Source: Nocardia sp. NBC_01327 (GTDB taxonomy: Bacteria; Actinomycetota; Actinomycetes; Mycobacteriales; Mycobacteriaceae). From it: a stretch of 64,000 nt of DNA. Position 1 is the first letter of the stretch. Each line of letters starts with the position of its first letter. This document shows positions 56,401 to 64,000 of this stretch, one piece after another. The translations under genes were made by a program, and so were the position numbers. The notes beneath the pieces were generated by a model that had not been told where the DNA came from, searched no databases, and saw only the letters and a list, made by a program, of their open reading frames with translations. Location of the stretch: the NCBI RefSeq assembly GCF_035958815.1, contig NZ_CP108383.1:1426001-1490000 (forward strand), read 5' to 3'.

Positions 56401-58047
56401 CTGGCCTACACCGATAACGGCCGGACCCGCCTGGGCGCACTCGTGGTCAGCGACGTGCCGGTCCCGCAGCTGCGCATCGGCCTCTCGCAGCGCCTGCCGC
56501 GCTTCCTGGTCCCGACCCGCATCGTCCCGGTCCCCGAGATCCCGTTGAACCGCAACGACAAACTCGATGTGCACGCGGCCACCGCCCTGCTCACCGCACA
56601 GGTGACCGGATCCGGCGGCAGCGCTCCGGCCACCGGCACCGAGCGCACCCTGCTCGGCGTGATCTCCGCTCTCGGCGCGGCGGGCGCCGGCCCCGGCATC
56701 ACCGACAGCCTGGTCGATCTCGGCATCGACAGCATCGGCGTCATCGATCTCGTATCCCGTTTGCGCGGTGCGGGTTTCCGCGTGGCGGCCCGGGACGTCC
56801 TGGCCGCCGGAGATCTTCGCGAGCTCGCCGCCCGGCTGGACGAACTCGCCGTCGCGGGGGAGGACCGCCCCGAGGCAGCGGTCACGCCCGCCGGTACCGT
56901 GCTGCCGCTGACGGCACTGGCCCGCGAGATCATCGCCAATGGCGACTATCGCTATCTGGCGCAGTCCCAGGTGATTTCACTGCCGGACGACACCTCGCCC
57001 GACGACGTGGTGGCACGGCTGACCGCGCTCGCCACCGCCCATCCGACCCTGCGCTCGCGCCTGGTCCTCGGCCCGGACGAGATCCCCGCCCTGATCGCCG
57101 ACGAACTGCCACCGTCCTCGGTATGGCTCGAAACCGTCGACGGGACCGGCTCGGCGGCAACCTATCTGGCCGATACGGTCGCCCGCCTGGATCCGGAGTC
57201 GGGCCGCATGCTCGCGGCCACGGTACTGGCCGGACCGCAGCGCCGGCTGCTGCTGTCCATCCACCACCTGGCCGTGGACGTGGTGTCCTGGCTGATCCTG
57301 GTGGACGATCTGCGCCGCCTGGAACAGGGCGACGCACCCCTCAATGAGGAGCCCACCGAGGAAACGGTCACGGCCGCAGTCACTTCCGGAACCGAGATCC
57401 TCGGCACACCGCTGGCGGGCCGCCTCACCGATCCGTCCACGGACCGCGCGGGCAAGGTCACACAGCGCATTGTGGAGCTGGGCCCGGACCGGACCGAACG
57501 GCTGTTGTCGGCAGGCACGGAGTCGGGCGTCCCGCTCGAGGACGCACTGATCCTGGCCTGTGCCCGCACCTTCCCCGATATCGCCGATGCCGACGGCCGC
57601 ATCGCGATCACCAGGGAGTCGCACGGTCGCCCCGACGAGGATGATTCCCGCCGGGTCGGCTGGTTCACCGTCGAGGAGACGGTGCTGGTCCCGGCCGACG
57701 ACCGAGCGGCGGGCCGTCCCGATCTGTCGGAGCGCACCTTCGCCGCCCGCGGCCAATTGCGCATCAATCATCTGGGCCGCTTCGATGTGCTCCAGTTCGG
57801 CAGCGGCCCTTGGTCGCCCGCACCGCTGTCGGAGTTCACCGGCGAGTTCGGCGTCGCAGCGCATCCGGATCTGCCGCTGCGCTTCAGCGTGGACATCACC
57901 ACGGCGGTGGTGCCGCGCGACGGCAGACCGTCCCTGGTCGCCCAGTTCGACGTGAATTCAGCAGTACTCGACGAGCTATCGGTAGACACCCGGGCAGATC
58001 GCTGGGCAGCACTGCTCTCCGAGCTCGTCGAGTCCCACGCCCGCTGA
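53494..58047 (+). CDS. Siderophore NRPS, C-A-T-E
   Basis: The protein has 1517 residues. Domains: C (53510-54790; intact HHIIIDGWS), a linker carrying repeat elements (54867-55038), A (55070-56590; [23 protein letters not shown]), T (56630-56850; LGIDSIG) and a C-terminal epimerisation domain (56890-58030; intact HHLAVDVVSW, TRESHGRP, VGWFT, INHLGRF). My pocket reading is D-A-Q-D-A-G-F-V-E, reminiscent of mycobactin Lys-type A domains but not proven. The E domain implies a D residue. The GTG start overlaps the C-T gene stop; the gene ends the operon. Confidence 0.9.
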   Translation: MSVEILDIVALSPLQRGLYSVSVASGAVDPYLVTFAVRIEGLPELATLHTAFDQLLERYPHLGGAVLTDGLPHPVLVTTSGGRIGWRELDLRSAADPEAAARQLYWDEGRRRVDLDRGPLFRVVAARVGEDAYELVCTAHHIIIDGWSIPLLFADLIALHSGMGAALPPAPPLREHAAWLATRDTAASLEAWRRALAGLAPMSMLAAPAPADIPALGEARFDRAATDRVTAWARSRGLTLNTVLQMAWARVLSGLTGRDDVVFGQTTSGRDASLPNAERLVGALVTTIPVRVRMDDRAPADIGAALQREVAQLRAHEYLGIAEITRHTGGSQLFDTLLVFENTPMGAVTADMPMGGGARLMPRRVDSPSHYPIAVVPIVEQGELITRVEIRPDLVSRFDPDRLARRMLAVVRRLVDADTACSVDLLLDDEPAALTTEPPQLSAQTDMSAKPGDSGQTFPVIPARFRPGSTSEVLQDNSGDSGQTHAGMTGSGSASALLHDDSGDLGQRHAGMTGGSAELVSGKSVSTGLVSDVLLAAAARSADSIAVIDAEGEHSFADFGAAVRTLAADLRANGLRPGDSVAVVLPRDRRVLHAPFAIAHAGGVCVHVDPATPPDRLAYLLETSGARLVLADEALVDVLVQVRAQGIDCVHGIPTAAGELRFLGPAPEPAAPAPRAVTTADSPFYVIFTSGTTGRPKGVVVPHRALLNHWANHERRIFAPAAVQVGRQLRIGHGWSTGFDAAWQPTVALLSGHTVVMLGEHVRTDAEQIAAAITRHGIDIFDTSPSMLPRLIAFGLFTERDGVEHCPLAVLALGGEAINPDTWKRLQGLPDTRVINFYGPTETTVEALMADVHDHVSPTIGRTFDGMTAEVLDHRLRPVPPGGQGELYLSGPQLALGYLGRPATTAATFVAGPSGRRYRTGDLVRRATDGTLVYEGRIDSQVKINGYRVEPDEAAVVLRELDGVEHAAVLAYTDNGRTRLGALVVSDVPVPQLRIGLSQRLPRFLVPTRIVPVPEIPLNRNDKLDVHAATALLTAQVTGSGGSAPATGTERTLLGVISALGAAGAGPGITDSLVDLGIDSIGVIDLVSRLRGAGFRVAARDVLAAGDLRELAARLDELAVAGEDRPEAAVTPAGTVLPLTALAREIIANGDYRYLAQSQVISLPDDTSPDDVVARLTALATAHPTLRSRLVLGPDEIPALIADELPPSSVWLETVDGTGSAATYLADTVARLDPESGRMLAATVLAGPQRRLLLSIHHLAVDVVSWLILVDDLRRLEQGDAPLNEEPTEETVTAAVTSGTEILGTPLAGRLTDPSTDRAGKVTQRIVELGPDRTERLLSAGTESGVPLEDALILACARTFPDIADADGRIAITRESHGRPDEDDSRRVGWFTVEETVLVPADDRAAGRPDLSERTFAARGQLRINHLGRFDVLQFGSGPWSPAPLSEFTGEFGVAAHPDLPLRFSVDITTAVVPRDGRPSLVAQFDVNSAVLDELSVDTRADRWAALLSELVESHAR
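54867..55038. repeat. Inverted repeat element with internal 72-bp tandem duplication, in frame in the NRPS C-A linker
   Basis: The left arm 54867-54902 (CCCCGTCATCCCGGCACG... GGCCGGGATCCAC) is followed by two copies of a 72-base unit starting GGGATCC (54894 and 54966). Each unit ends in an arm of the type GCATGCCGGAATGACGGGG or GCACGCCGGGATGACGGGG. The 72-base period (24 codons) keeps the frame. Confidence 0.9.
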
Positions 58048-58057
58048 AAGCGACCAC

Positions 58058-58142
58058 ACAGCCCGTGTCTGATCCGCGCAGCCCCCGCAAGGGCTGTGGG
58101 GGTGGGACGCGGGCTGTTTCGTCGATGGAACAGCCCGTGTCC
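58058..58142 (+). terminator. Complex hairpin region after the C-A-T-E NRPS gene
   Basis: CAGCCCGTGTC near 58061-58071 can pair with GACGCGGGCTG (about 58109-58119) with one mismatch. Inside lies a GCAGCCCCCGC / GGGCTGTGGGGG structure. CAGCCCGTGTCC recurs near 58131-58142. It is probably the operon terminator, with a repeated arm. Confidence 0.55.
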
Positions 58143-58190
58143 GGTGGCCCCATCGGCGTATTCGCTTGTCAGAGCGGTGCAACCAATCAT

Positions 58191-58209
58191 TTAGGTTAGC
58201 CAAACCACA
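58191..58209. promoter_or_regulatory. IdeR iron box 1 before the T-Cy-A-T NRPS gene
   Basis: TTAGGTTAGCCAAACCACA matches 15 of 19 consensus positions, with a perfect left half. Confidence 0.85.
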
Positions 58210-58248
58210 CCACTATTCCGCGCCCGGTGGTATGAGCTACCATCCTCG

Positions 58249-58267
58249 TAAGGTTAGGCAAGCCTAC
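58249..58267. promoter_or_regulatory. IdeR iron box 2 before the T-Cy-A-T NRPS gene
   Basis: TAAGGTTAGGCAAGCCTAC matches 15 of 19 consensus positions and lies 47 bases before the ATG. Two boxes 58 bases apart suggest tight iron control of this gene. Confidence 0.85.
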
Positions 58268-58314
58268 CTTTGGTGTCTCGACCGAGGCCGACCGTTCGCT
58301 GGATGAGGAGTTCG

Positions 58315-61300
58315 ATGCTCGACAAGGCTGAGATTCGCGTGCTCGTGGCGGCGGCGCTGGAGGTCGCGCCCGAATCGATCGGTGACGACGCCGATCTCGT
58401 GAGCCTGGGGATGCATTCGATGCTGCTCATGCATCTGTCCGCCAAGTGGCGTAAGCAGGGCTACGAGGTACGCAGCTCGGCCCTGGCCCTGGAGCCGACC
58501 ATCGACGCCTGGACCGCCCTGGTGAACGCCGGTCGTGTCGAGACCGCCCCCGCGCCCGCCCCGGTCGTCGAATCCGCCACGCCGGGCGAGGAATTCGCCC
58601 TGGCCACCATGCAGCATGCCTACTGGATGGGCCGCCGCCAGGATCAGGCCCTCGGCGGCGTCGCCGCCCACCTGTACGTCGAATTCGACGGCGACGGTCT
58701 CGATCCGGAGCGACTGCGCCGCGCGGTGACCCGCCTGGTGCACCGGCACGAGCAGCTGCGCGCCCGCTTCACCGACAGCGGCACCCAGCAGACCCTGCCC
58801 GAACCGCTGCGCCCGGTCTTCGAGGCCGTCACCCTGAGCGCGGACGCCGAAACCGTCGAGCTGGAACGCATTCGCCAGCTCAAGAGCCATCAGCGCATGG
58901 ATGTCGAGGCCGCGCAGGTCATCGATATCGCACTGTCGCTGCTCTCCGGCGGCGGCCACCGCCTGCACGTCGATGTCGATATGCTCGCCGCCGACGCGCA
59001 GAGCTACCGCCGTATTCTCGAGGACCTCGCCACCCTGTACGAGACGGACGCGGACCTCACCACCTCGCTCGACTACACCTTCCGCGATTACCTTGCCGCG
59101 AAAGACGCTGCCGCCCCGGATAATTCGGCCGACCGCGCCTGGTGGTCCGAGCGCCTCGGTGAGCTGCCCGATATCCCCGCCCTGCCGGTGCTCCCCGAGG
59201 AGCAGCGACGCGACCCGAGTCGCAGTGTGCGCCTGCACCATTGGTTCGATCCGCAGGCCAAGCAGCGCCTGCACCAGGCCGCGCACAGCCACGGCGTGAC
59301 CCCCGCGATCGCGCTGGCCACGGTGTTCTCCGAGGCCATCGCCCGCTGGTCGGCCCGCCAGCGCTTCCTGCTCAATGTGCCGCTGTTCAACCGGGAACCG
59401 CTGCACGACAGTATCGACCAGGTCGTCGGTGACTTCACCAATTCCGTGCTGGTCGACGTGGACGCCGAACGCCGGGAATCCATGGTCGAGCGTGCCCGGC
59501 GCCTGCAGCGCGAATTGCACACCTGCGCCGCGAATTCGCAGTACGAGGGCCTGGACGTCCTGCGCGATCTGGGCCGCCTGCGTGGCGCGCCGGTGACCCC
59601 GTCGGTGGTGTTCACCTCCGGTCTCGACCTCGGTGAACTGTTCTCCGAGCGGGTTCTTCAGGTCTTCGGTGCACCGGTGTGGATCATTTCGCAGGGCCCG
59701 CAGGTGGATCTGGACGCCCAGGTGGTCGAGCTGAACGGCGGCCTGCTGGTGAACTGGGATATCCGCCGGGACGCCCTGCCCGCCGGTGTCGCCGAGGCCA
59801 TGTTCACCGAATTCCGTTCGCTGCTCGATGCTCTGGTGGCGCCCGAGGCCGACTGGCACGCCGATCTGTCCATCGCCCTGCCGCCCGCCCAGCGGGCCGT
59901 GCGCGCGGCGGTCAATGCCACCGATACCGATCTGGGCGGCGCACGCACCCTGCACGAGGCGTTCTTCGCACTGGCACAGCGGCATCCGGACCGCCCGGCC
60001 CTGCGCCGGCGCGGCGGCATCGGCACCTACGCCGAACTGGCCGGACAGGCGCTCGCCGTGGGCCATGCGCTGACCACCGCCGGGGTGCGCCCCGGCGATA
60101 CGGTCGCGGTCATCGTGCCCAAGGGGCACCGGCAGATTCCCGCCGTCCTCGGTGTACTCGCCGCGGGCGCGACCTACCTGCCGATCAGCACCGAGCAGCC
60201 GCGGGTGCGCCGCGACCGCATTCTGGAGCGCGGTGGCGTCCGGGTCGCCCTCGTCGGAACCGAGACCGAACTGCCCGCGCAGGTCACCGCGGTATCCCTG
60301 GACGAGGCGAGCGCCGGGCCCCGCCTGGACGCGCCGCACATCCCGTCCGCCGAGGCCGTCGCCTATGTCCTGTTCACCTCCGGCTCCACCGGCGAGCCGA
60401 AGGGCGTCGAGGTGAGCCACCGCGCCGCCGCCAATACGCTCGACGCCCTCACCGCGTACTTCGGCCTGGGCGCGGACGATCACACCATCGGACTGTCCGC
60501 CCTGGAATTCGATCTGTCGGTCTTCGACATCTTCGCCCCGCTGGCGCTGGGCGGCGCCGTGGTCGCGGTCGAGGCCGATATCGAACGCGATGCGGCGGCC
60601 TGGGCCGAGCTGATCGCGGAATCCGGTGTGACCGTGGTGAACTGCGCTCCCGGCCTGATCACCATGCTGCTCGATACCGCCGCCCCCGAACAGCTGCGTT
60701 CGGTGCGCGTGGTCATCACCGGTGGCGACCGCGTGAAATCCCAGCAGGGACACCGCTTCCGGGAACTGGTTCCGGGCGTGCGCTTCGCCGGTCTGGGCGG
60801 CACCACCGAAACCGCCATCCACTCCACCGTGTACGAGGTCACCGACGACTACCCGGCCGACTGGGCCAATGTCCCCTACGGCACGCCGATGGCCAATGTG
60901 CGCTGCCGCGTGGTGAACAGCCGCGGCGAGGACTGCCCGGACTGGGTGGTGGGGGAGCTGTGGATCGGCGGTCTCAGTGTGGCCGACGGCTACCGCGGCG
61001 ATCCGGAGCGCACCGCCGACCGCTTTGTCACGGTCGACGGCATTCGCTGGTACCGCACCGGCGATCTGGCGCGCTACCTGCCCGACGGCACCCTGGACTT
61101 CCTGGGCCGAGCCGATCACCAGGTGAAGATTCGCGGCTTCCGGGTCGAGCTCGGCGAGGTGGAATCCGCCCTCGCCGACCAGCCGGGCATCGGCGAAGCC
61201 GTTGCCCTGGTGACGACTTCGGGCCGATTGGCCGCCGTGGCCGCGGCGAGCGACGGTGTCACCGCCGAGCGCATCACCGCCGGACTGCGGGAACTGCTTC

Positions 61301-61749
61301 CCGCGCATATGATTCCGGACATCCTGGAGCTGGTTCCCGCGATTCCCCTCACCAGCAACGGCAAACTGGATCGTGCCGCCATTCGCCGCATGGTGGCCGC
61401 CGGTGACGACAGCGAGCGCTATGCCTATGTCGCACCGGAGAATCCGCTGGAGGCGGCGGTCGAGTACATCGCCGCTCAGGTACTCGGCATCGAGAAGCTC
61501 GGCGCGACAGCAGATTTCTTCGATGTGGGCGGCAATTCGATTCTCGCCACCACACTGACCGCGAAACTGCGCGGATTGCTCGCCGTCGACAGAGCCGGTG
61601 TCACCGCGGTACTGGAGGGCCGCACGGTACGCGGCATCTGCACCGCCCTGCTCGCCGCGGAGCCCACACCGGACCGACTGGATCAGGTGGCCCGGATTCT
61701 GCTCGAGCTCGCCGAGATTCCGCTCCCGGAGCCGGTGGGCGCGCACTGA
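58315..61749 (+). CDS. Siderophore NRPS, T(ArCP)-Cy-A-T, phenyloxazoline synthase-like (MbtB type)
   Basis: The protein has 1144 residues. Domains: N-terminal carrier (58320-58530; LGMHSMLLMH), cyclisation domain (58590-59860; DMLAADAQS matches the Cy motif DxxxxDxxS), A (59940-61390; YVLFTSGSTGEPKG, NGKLDRAAI) and T (61430-61660; VGGNSI). The same order occurs in MbtB, which joins salicylate to Ser/Thr and closes an oxazoline. My pocket reading D-L-F-N-I-G-L-I-H is compatible with Ser/Thr or Cys. ATG 58315 follows GAGGAG; the frame is open 45 bases further but overlaps the iron box spacer. There is no TE. The aryl-acid ligase that must load the first carrier is not in the window. Confidence 0.92.
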   Translation: MLDKAEIRVLVAAALEVAPESIGDDADLVSLGMHSMLLMHLSAKWRKQGYEVRSSALALEPTIDAWTALVNAGRVETAPAPAPVVESATPGEEFALATMQHAYWMGRRQDQALGGVAAHLYVEFDGDGLDPERLRRAVTRLVHRHEQLRARFTDSGTQQTLPEPLRPVFEAVTLSADAETVELERIRQLKSHQRMDVEAAQVIDIALSLLSGGGHRLHVDVDMLAADAQSYRRILEDLATLYETDADLTTSLDYTFRDYLAAKDAAAPDNSADRAWWSERLGELPDIPALPVLPEEQRRDPSRSVRLHHWFDPQAKQRLHQAAHSHGVTPAIALATVFSEAIARWSARQRFLLNVPLFNREPLHDSIDQVVGDFTNSVLVDVDAERRESMVERARRLQRELHTCAANSQYEGLDVLRDLGRLRGAPVTPSVVFTSGLDLGELFSERVLQVFGAPVWIISQGPQVDLDAQVVELNGGLLVNWDIRRDALPAGVAEAMFTEFRSLLDALVAPEADWHADLSIALPPAQRAVRAAVNATDTDLGGARTLHEAFFALAQRHPDRPALRRRGGIGTYAELAGQALAVGHALTTAGVRPGDTVAVIVPKGHRQIPAVLGVLAAGATYLPISTEQPRVRRDRILERGGVRVALVGTETELPAQVTAVSLDEASAGPRLDAPHIPSAEAVAYVLFTSGSTGEPKGVEVSHRAAANTLDALTAYFGLGADDHTIGLSALEFDLSVFDIFAPLALGGAVVAVEADIERDAAAWAELIAESGVTVVNCAPGLITMLLDTAAPEQLRSVRVVITGGDRVKSQQGHRFRELVPGVRFAGLGGTTETAIHSTVYEVTDDYPADWANVPYGTPMANVRCRVVNSRGEDCPDWVVGELWIGGLSVADGYRGDPERTADRFVTVDGIRWYRTGDLARYLPDGTLDFLGRADHQVKIRGFRVELGEVESALADQPGIGEAVALVTTSGRLAAVAAASDGVTAERITAGLRELLPAHMIPDILELVPAIPLTSNGKLDRAAIRRMVAAGDDSERYAYVAPENPLEAAVEYIAAQVLGIEKLGATADFFDVGGNSILATTLTAKLRGLLAVDRAGVTAVLEGRTVRGICTALLAAEPTPDRLDQVARILLELAEIPLPEPVGAH

Positions 61750-61824
61750 TCGGTCCGGCCCCTGGAATGTCGGCCCGGCCCCCGGAATCTGCAGGCTCGA
61801 AGTACAAGGATTGGTTCTCACCTG

Positions 61825-64000
61825 ATGAAGTCGCTGGAAGACCTACAGGCAGCAATGGCGGCCCGGCTCGCACAGGCCGGCCTGGCGGCCGCCCCGACGG
61901 TTCCGGTGCGCCGCGATCCGGCGCGCGCCGCCCTGTCCTTCGGGCAGCGCTACGTCTGGGCGCATCAGCAGATCGCGCCCGGCAGCGCCGCCTACAACCT
62001 CTGCCTGGCACTGACTTTCGACGGTGACGTCGACGGCCCGGCGCTGCGCCGGGCGTTCCTGGCGCTGGTGGCCAAGCACGAGGTGCTGCGCACCACCTAC
62101 CACAATGACGAGCAGGGCGAGCCCTACCAGCGCATTCACCCCGAGCTATCTCCCCGCCTGACCGATATCGACCTCACCGGGCTCGATCCGGCGGCCGCCG
62201 ATGCCCGGCTCGCGGAACTCACCCGCGCCGCCGCGCACGAGACCTTCGATCTGTCCGGCGAGTCCTCCCTGCGCATCACCTTCGCCCGCACCCGCCCCGA
62301 TCGGCTGGTGGCGGTCGTGGTCATCCAGCACATCGCGTGGGACGGCATGACACTGCCGGCGCTCTCCCGTGATGTGGAGGACTTCTACCGGCAGGCGCGC
62401 ACCGGCGAGATCCGGATCGAACCGCTGCGCCTGCAGGTCGCCGACTTCGCCGAATGGGAACAGGACCGCTACCGCGCCGACGACCACAGCGCCGATATCG
62501 GCTTCTGGGAGAGCCAGTTCGACGGCGAGGTCCCCGAACTCCAGCTGCCCTACGACCGCCGGCCGGTCACGGTCACCGAACGCGGCGACCGCTTCGACCG
62601 CCTGCTCGGCGAGCGCGCGGATGCGAACCTGCGGCGGCTGAGCACACAATTGCGCAGCACCCCGTTCTCGGTGTTCCTGGCCGCCTACTATCTCGCGCTG
62701 CGCCGGACCACCGGCCACCGCGACATCGTGGTCGGCACCACGGTCGCCAATCGCGAGGAATCCGGTCAGGAACTGTTGATCGGCAACCTCAGCAATATGA
62801 TCCCGCTGCACTTCACCGGCACGGGCGCTGACACCTTCGCACAGCTGGTGGATCAGGTGCGCGGCACCACCACGGAAGCGTTCCGGCACAAGCACTTTCC
62901 GCAGGAGGGCATCGTCCGCGCGGCCAACAGCGCCACCGGACATGTCGGCTCCAAACTCTTCGACACCATGGTGCTGTTCCTGCACCAGAAGATCGACGGC
63001 CCGCAGCTGCCCGGCGCGGTCACCAGCTGGGAACTGATCGACAATGGCGGCGCCCTGCTGCCGCTGGTGGTCGAGACCTTCATGCACGCCGACCGCACCG
63101 ACGTCCAGATCACCTATCGCACCGACCTTTTCGATCTCGGCACCATCGAGCGCCTGCACGAGTACATCGATCAGATCCTGGCCGCCGCCACCCCCGGCGC
63201 CGCGCTGTCCGCACTGGAAACGCTGTCCGCCTCCGATCGCGCCCGCCTGGATTCCTGGTCGTACGGCGACAGCGTGGACATCGCCTCCGGCACCGTCGAC
63301 GCCATGATCCGAACCTCGGCGCGGGAGCATCCGACCCGGGTAGCGGTGGTATTCGAGGACATCGAACTCACCTACGCCGAATTCGATTCCCGCGTCAACG
63401 GACTCACCCGCCTGCTGCTGGAACGCGGTGTCCGCAACGGTGATCGAGTCGGCGTCTACGCCGAGCGCAGCGAATGGCTCCCCGTCGTCTTCGCCGCCGT
63501 CCTGCGCGCCGGTGCGGTCTACGTACCGGCCGATCCCAGCTACCCCCTCGACCGCATCGAGTACATGCTCGGCGACTCCGCGCTCACACTGATGATCACC
63601 ACGATCTCAGCAGAATCCCCCCGTCATCCCGGCGCGCTTCTGGCCGGGATCCACAGCAACGGGTCATCCACTCACGGTGTGGATCCCGGCCACAGGCATG
63701 CCGGGATGACGGGAGATGCCGGGATGACGGGGATCTCTCTCGTGGATCTCGCCGACCCCGCCGTCCAGGCCGAACTGGCTGCCGCCGACGGCACGCCGGT
63801 GCGCGCCGACGAGTTGGCGCGGCCCATCCACCCGCTCGATGCCTGCTACCTGCTCTACACCTCCGGCACCACCGGCCGCCCCAAGGGTGTGGTGATCAAT
63901 CACCGCGCCGTCGCCAATCACGTGCAGTGGATGCGCGATTACCTGGGCTTCGGCGAGGAACGCATTCTCCAGAAGGCCCCCATCGGCTTCGACGTCTCGG
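61825..64000 (+). CDS. Siderophore NRPS C-A-..., 3' end cut by window
   Basis: The frame is open from ATG 61825 to the right edge (725 codons visible). Domains: a short N-terminal helix, C (61930-63240; QHIAWDG, catalytic second His intact) and the first part of an A domain (63300 to edge; YLLYTSGTTGRPKG). It starts 75 bases after the T-Cy-A-T gene and probably shares its transcript; by position it would be the MbtE-like second module. An inverted repeat element (63619-63732) is inserted in frame between the A2 and A3 core motifs of the A domain. Confidence 0.9.
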   Translation, partial: MKSLEDLQAAMAARLAQAGLAAAPTVPVRRDPARAALSFGQRYVWAHQQIAPGSAAYNLCLALTFDGDVDGPALRRAFLALVAKHEVLRTTYHNDEQGEPYQRIHPELSPRLTDIDLTGLDPAAADARLAELTRAAAHETFDLSGESSLRITFARTRPDRLVAVVVIQHIAWDGMTLPALSRDVEDFYRQARTGEIRIEPLRLQVADFAEWEQDRYRADDHSADIGFWESQFDGEVPELQLPYDRRPVTVTERGDRFDRLLGERADANLRRLSTQLRSTPFSVFLAAYYLALRRTTGHRDIVVGTTVANREESGQELLIGNLSNMIPLHFTGTGADTFAQLVDQVRGTTTEAFRHKHFPQEGIVRAANSATGHVGSKLFDTMVLFLHQKIDGPQLPGAVTSWELIDNGGALLPLVVETFMHADRTDVQITYRTDLFDLGTIERLHEYIDQILAAATPGAALSALETLSASDRARLDSWSYGDSVDIASGTVDAMIRTSAREHPTRVAVVFEDIELTYAEFDSRVNGLTRLLLERGVRNGDRVGVYAERSEWLPVVFAAVLRAGAVYVPADPSYPLDRIEYMLGDSALTLMITTISAESPRHPGALLAGIHSNGSSTHGVDPGHRHAGMTGDAGMTGISLVDLADPAVQAELAAADGTPVRADELARPIHPLDACYLLYTSGTTGRPKGVVINHRAVANHVQWMRDYLGFGEERILQKAPIGFDVS
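63619..63732. repeat. Inverted repeat element, in frame inside an NRPS adenylation domain
   Basis: The left arm 63619-63654 (CCCCGTCATCCCGGCGCG... GGCCGGGATCCAC) and the right arm 63679-63714 (GTGGATCCCGGCC... GCCGGGATGACGGGA) are reverse complements around 24 bases. A further short arm (GATGCCGGGATGACGGGG) lies at 63715-63732. It is read as SPRHPGALLAGIH, a different frame from the other coding copies, yet it stays open. Confidence 0.92.

Noticed and set aside
58264..61821. Minus-strand open frame of 1185 codons opposite the T-Cy-A-T NRPS
   Set aside because: A GC-driven shadow; the plus strand carries all NRPS core motifs and an iron-regulated promoter.
52374..63732. Possibility that the in-frame repeats mark frameshifted pseudogenes
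   Set aside because: The reading frame was followed through each copy by hand and core motifs resume correctly on both sides, so the genes remain open.

Overview
The window is high-GC actinobacterial DNA, most likely from Nocardia or a close mycolic-acid-bearing relative. The reasons are an antigen-85-type mycolyltransferase, mycobacterial-style DtxR/IdeR boxes, an MbtG-type siderophore hydroxylase, a DrrABC-like exporter, an S10 ribosomal operon of actinobacterial type, and very long NRPS genes with many GTG/TTG starts. I found no rRNA, tRNA, CRISPR array, phage gene or transposase. The window cuts through an NRPS gene at each end.

Layout. 1-10.7 kb: the 3' part of a large NRPS gene (A-T-C-A-T-C-A-T-TE) with an unusual degenerate epimerase-like domain after the thioesterase. 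10.8-23.6 kb: housekeeping and accessory genes. These are a secreted mycolyltransferase, an Nramp metal transporter, a crotonase divergent from a double-TetR regulator, an aldehyde dehydrogenase homologue without its catalytic cysteine, a DrrABC-like ABC exporter, an SDR protein, a lycopene cyclase, a hotdog protein and a small secreted protein. 23.7-29.5 kb: the S10 operon rpsJ-rplC-rplD-rplW-rplB-rpsS-rplV-rpsC-rplP-rpmC-rpsQ with a long structured leader and a strong terminator. 29.5-40.6 kb: an FMN-binding protein; a 1109-residue fusion of a flavin-dependent N-monooxygenase-like half to an aspartase/fumarase-superfamily lyase half (CreE-CreD-like, candidate nitrite former); a LysR/DUF5997 pair; an EXLDI-like gene with an MMPL transporter behind twin palindromic operators; a secreted protein; a CPBP protease; and an RluA-type pseudouridine synthase.

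40.6-64 kb is an iron-regulated siderophore locus. Five IdeR-like boxes lie in front of (i) two half-size ABC transporters, (ii) an intergenic region shared by a secreted protein and an MbtG-type hydroxylase, (iii) a formyltransferase that starts a chain of overlapping genes (degenerate C-A-T NRPS, iron-siderophore binding lipoprotein, degenerate C-T protein, C-A-T-E NRPS), and (iv) a T-Cy-A-T (MbtB-like) NRPS followed by a C-A-... NRPS cut by the right edge. Together they point to a mixed-ligand siderophore: an aryl-capped oxazoline/thiazoline plus N-formyl-N-hydroxy-lysine or -ornithine, of nocobactin/formobactin or amychelin style. The starter-acid genes and any PKS would have to lie outside the window.

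Two things stand out. The first is the fused CreE-CreD-like gene at 30.1-33.5 kb. The second is a family of about 35-base inverted repeats of the type GTCATCCCGGC...GCCGGGATCCAC. It sits in frame inside three siderophore NRPS genes, read in two different frames without breaking them, and also between genes at 13.3 kb. One further siderophore NRPS carries a 99-bp in-frame tandem duplication inside a catalytically degenerate condensation domain.
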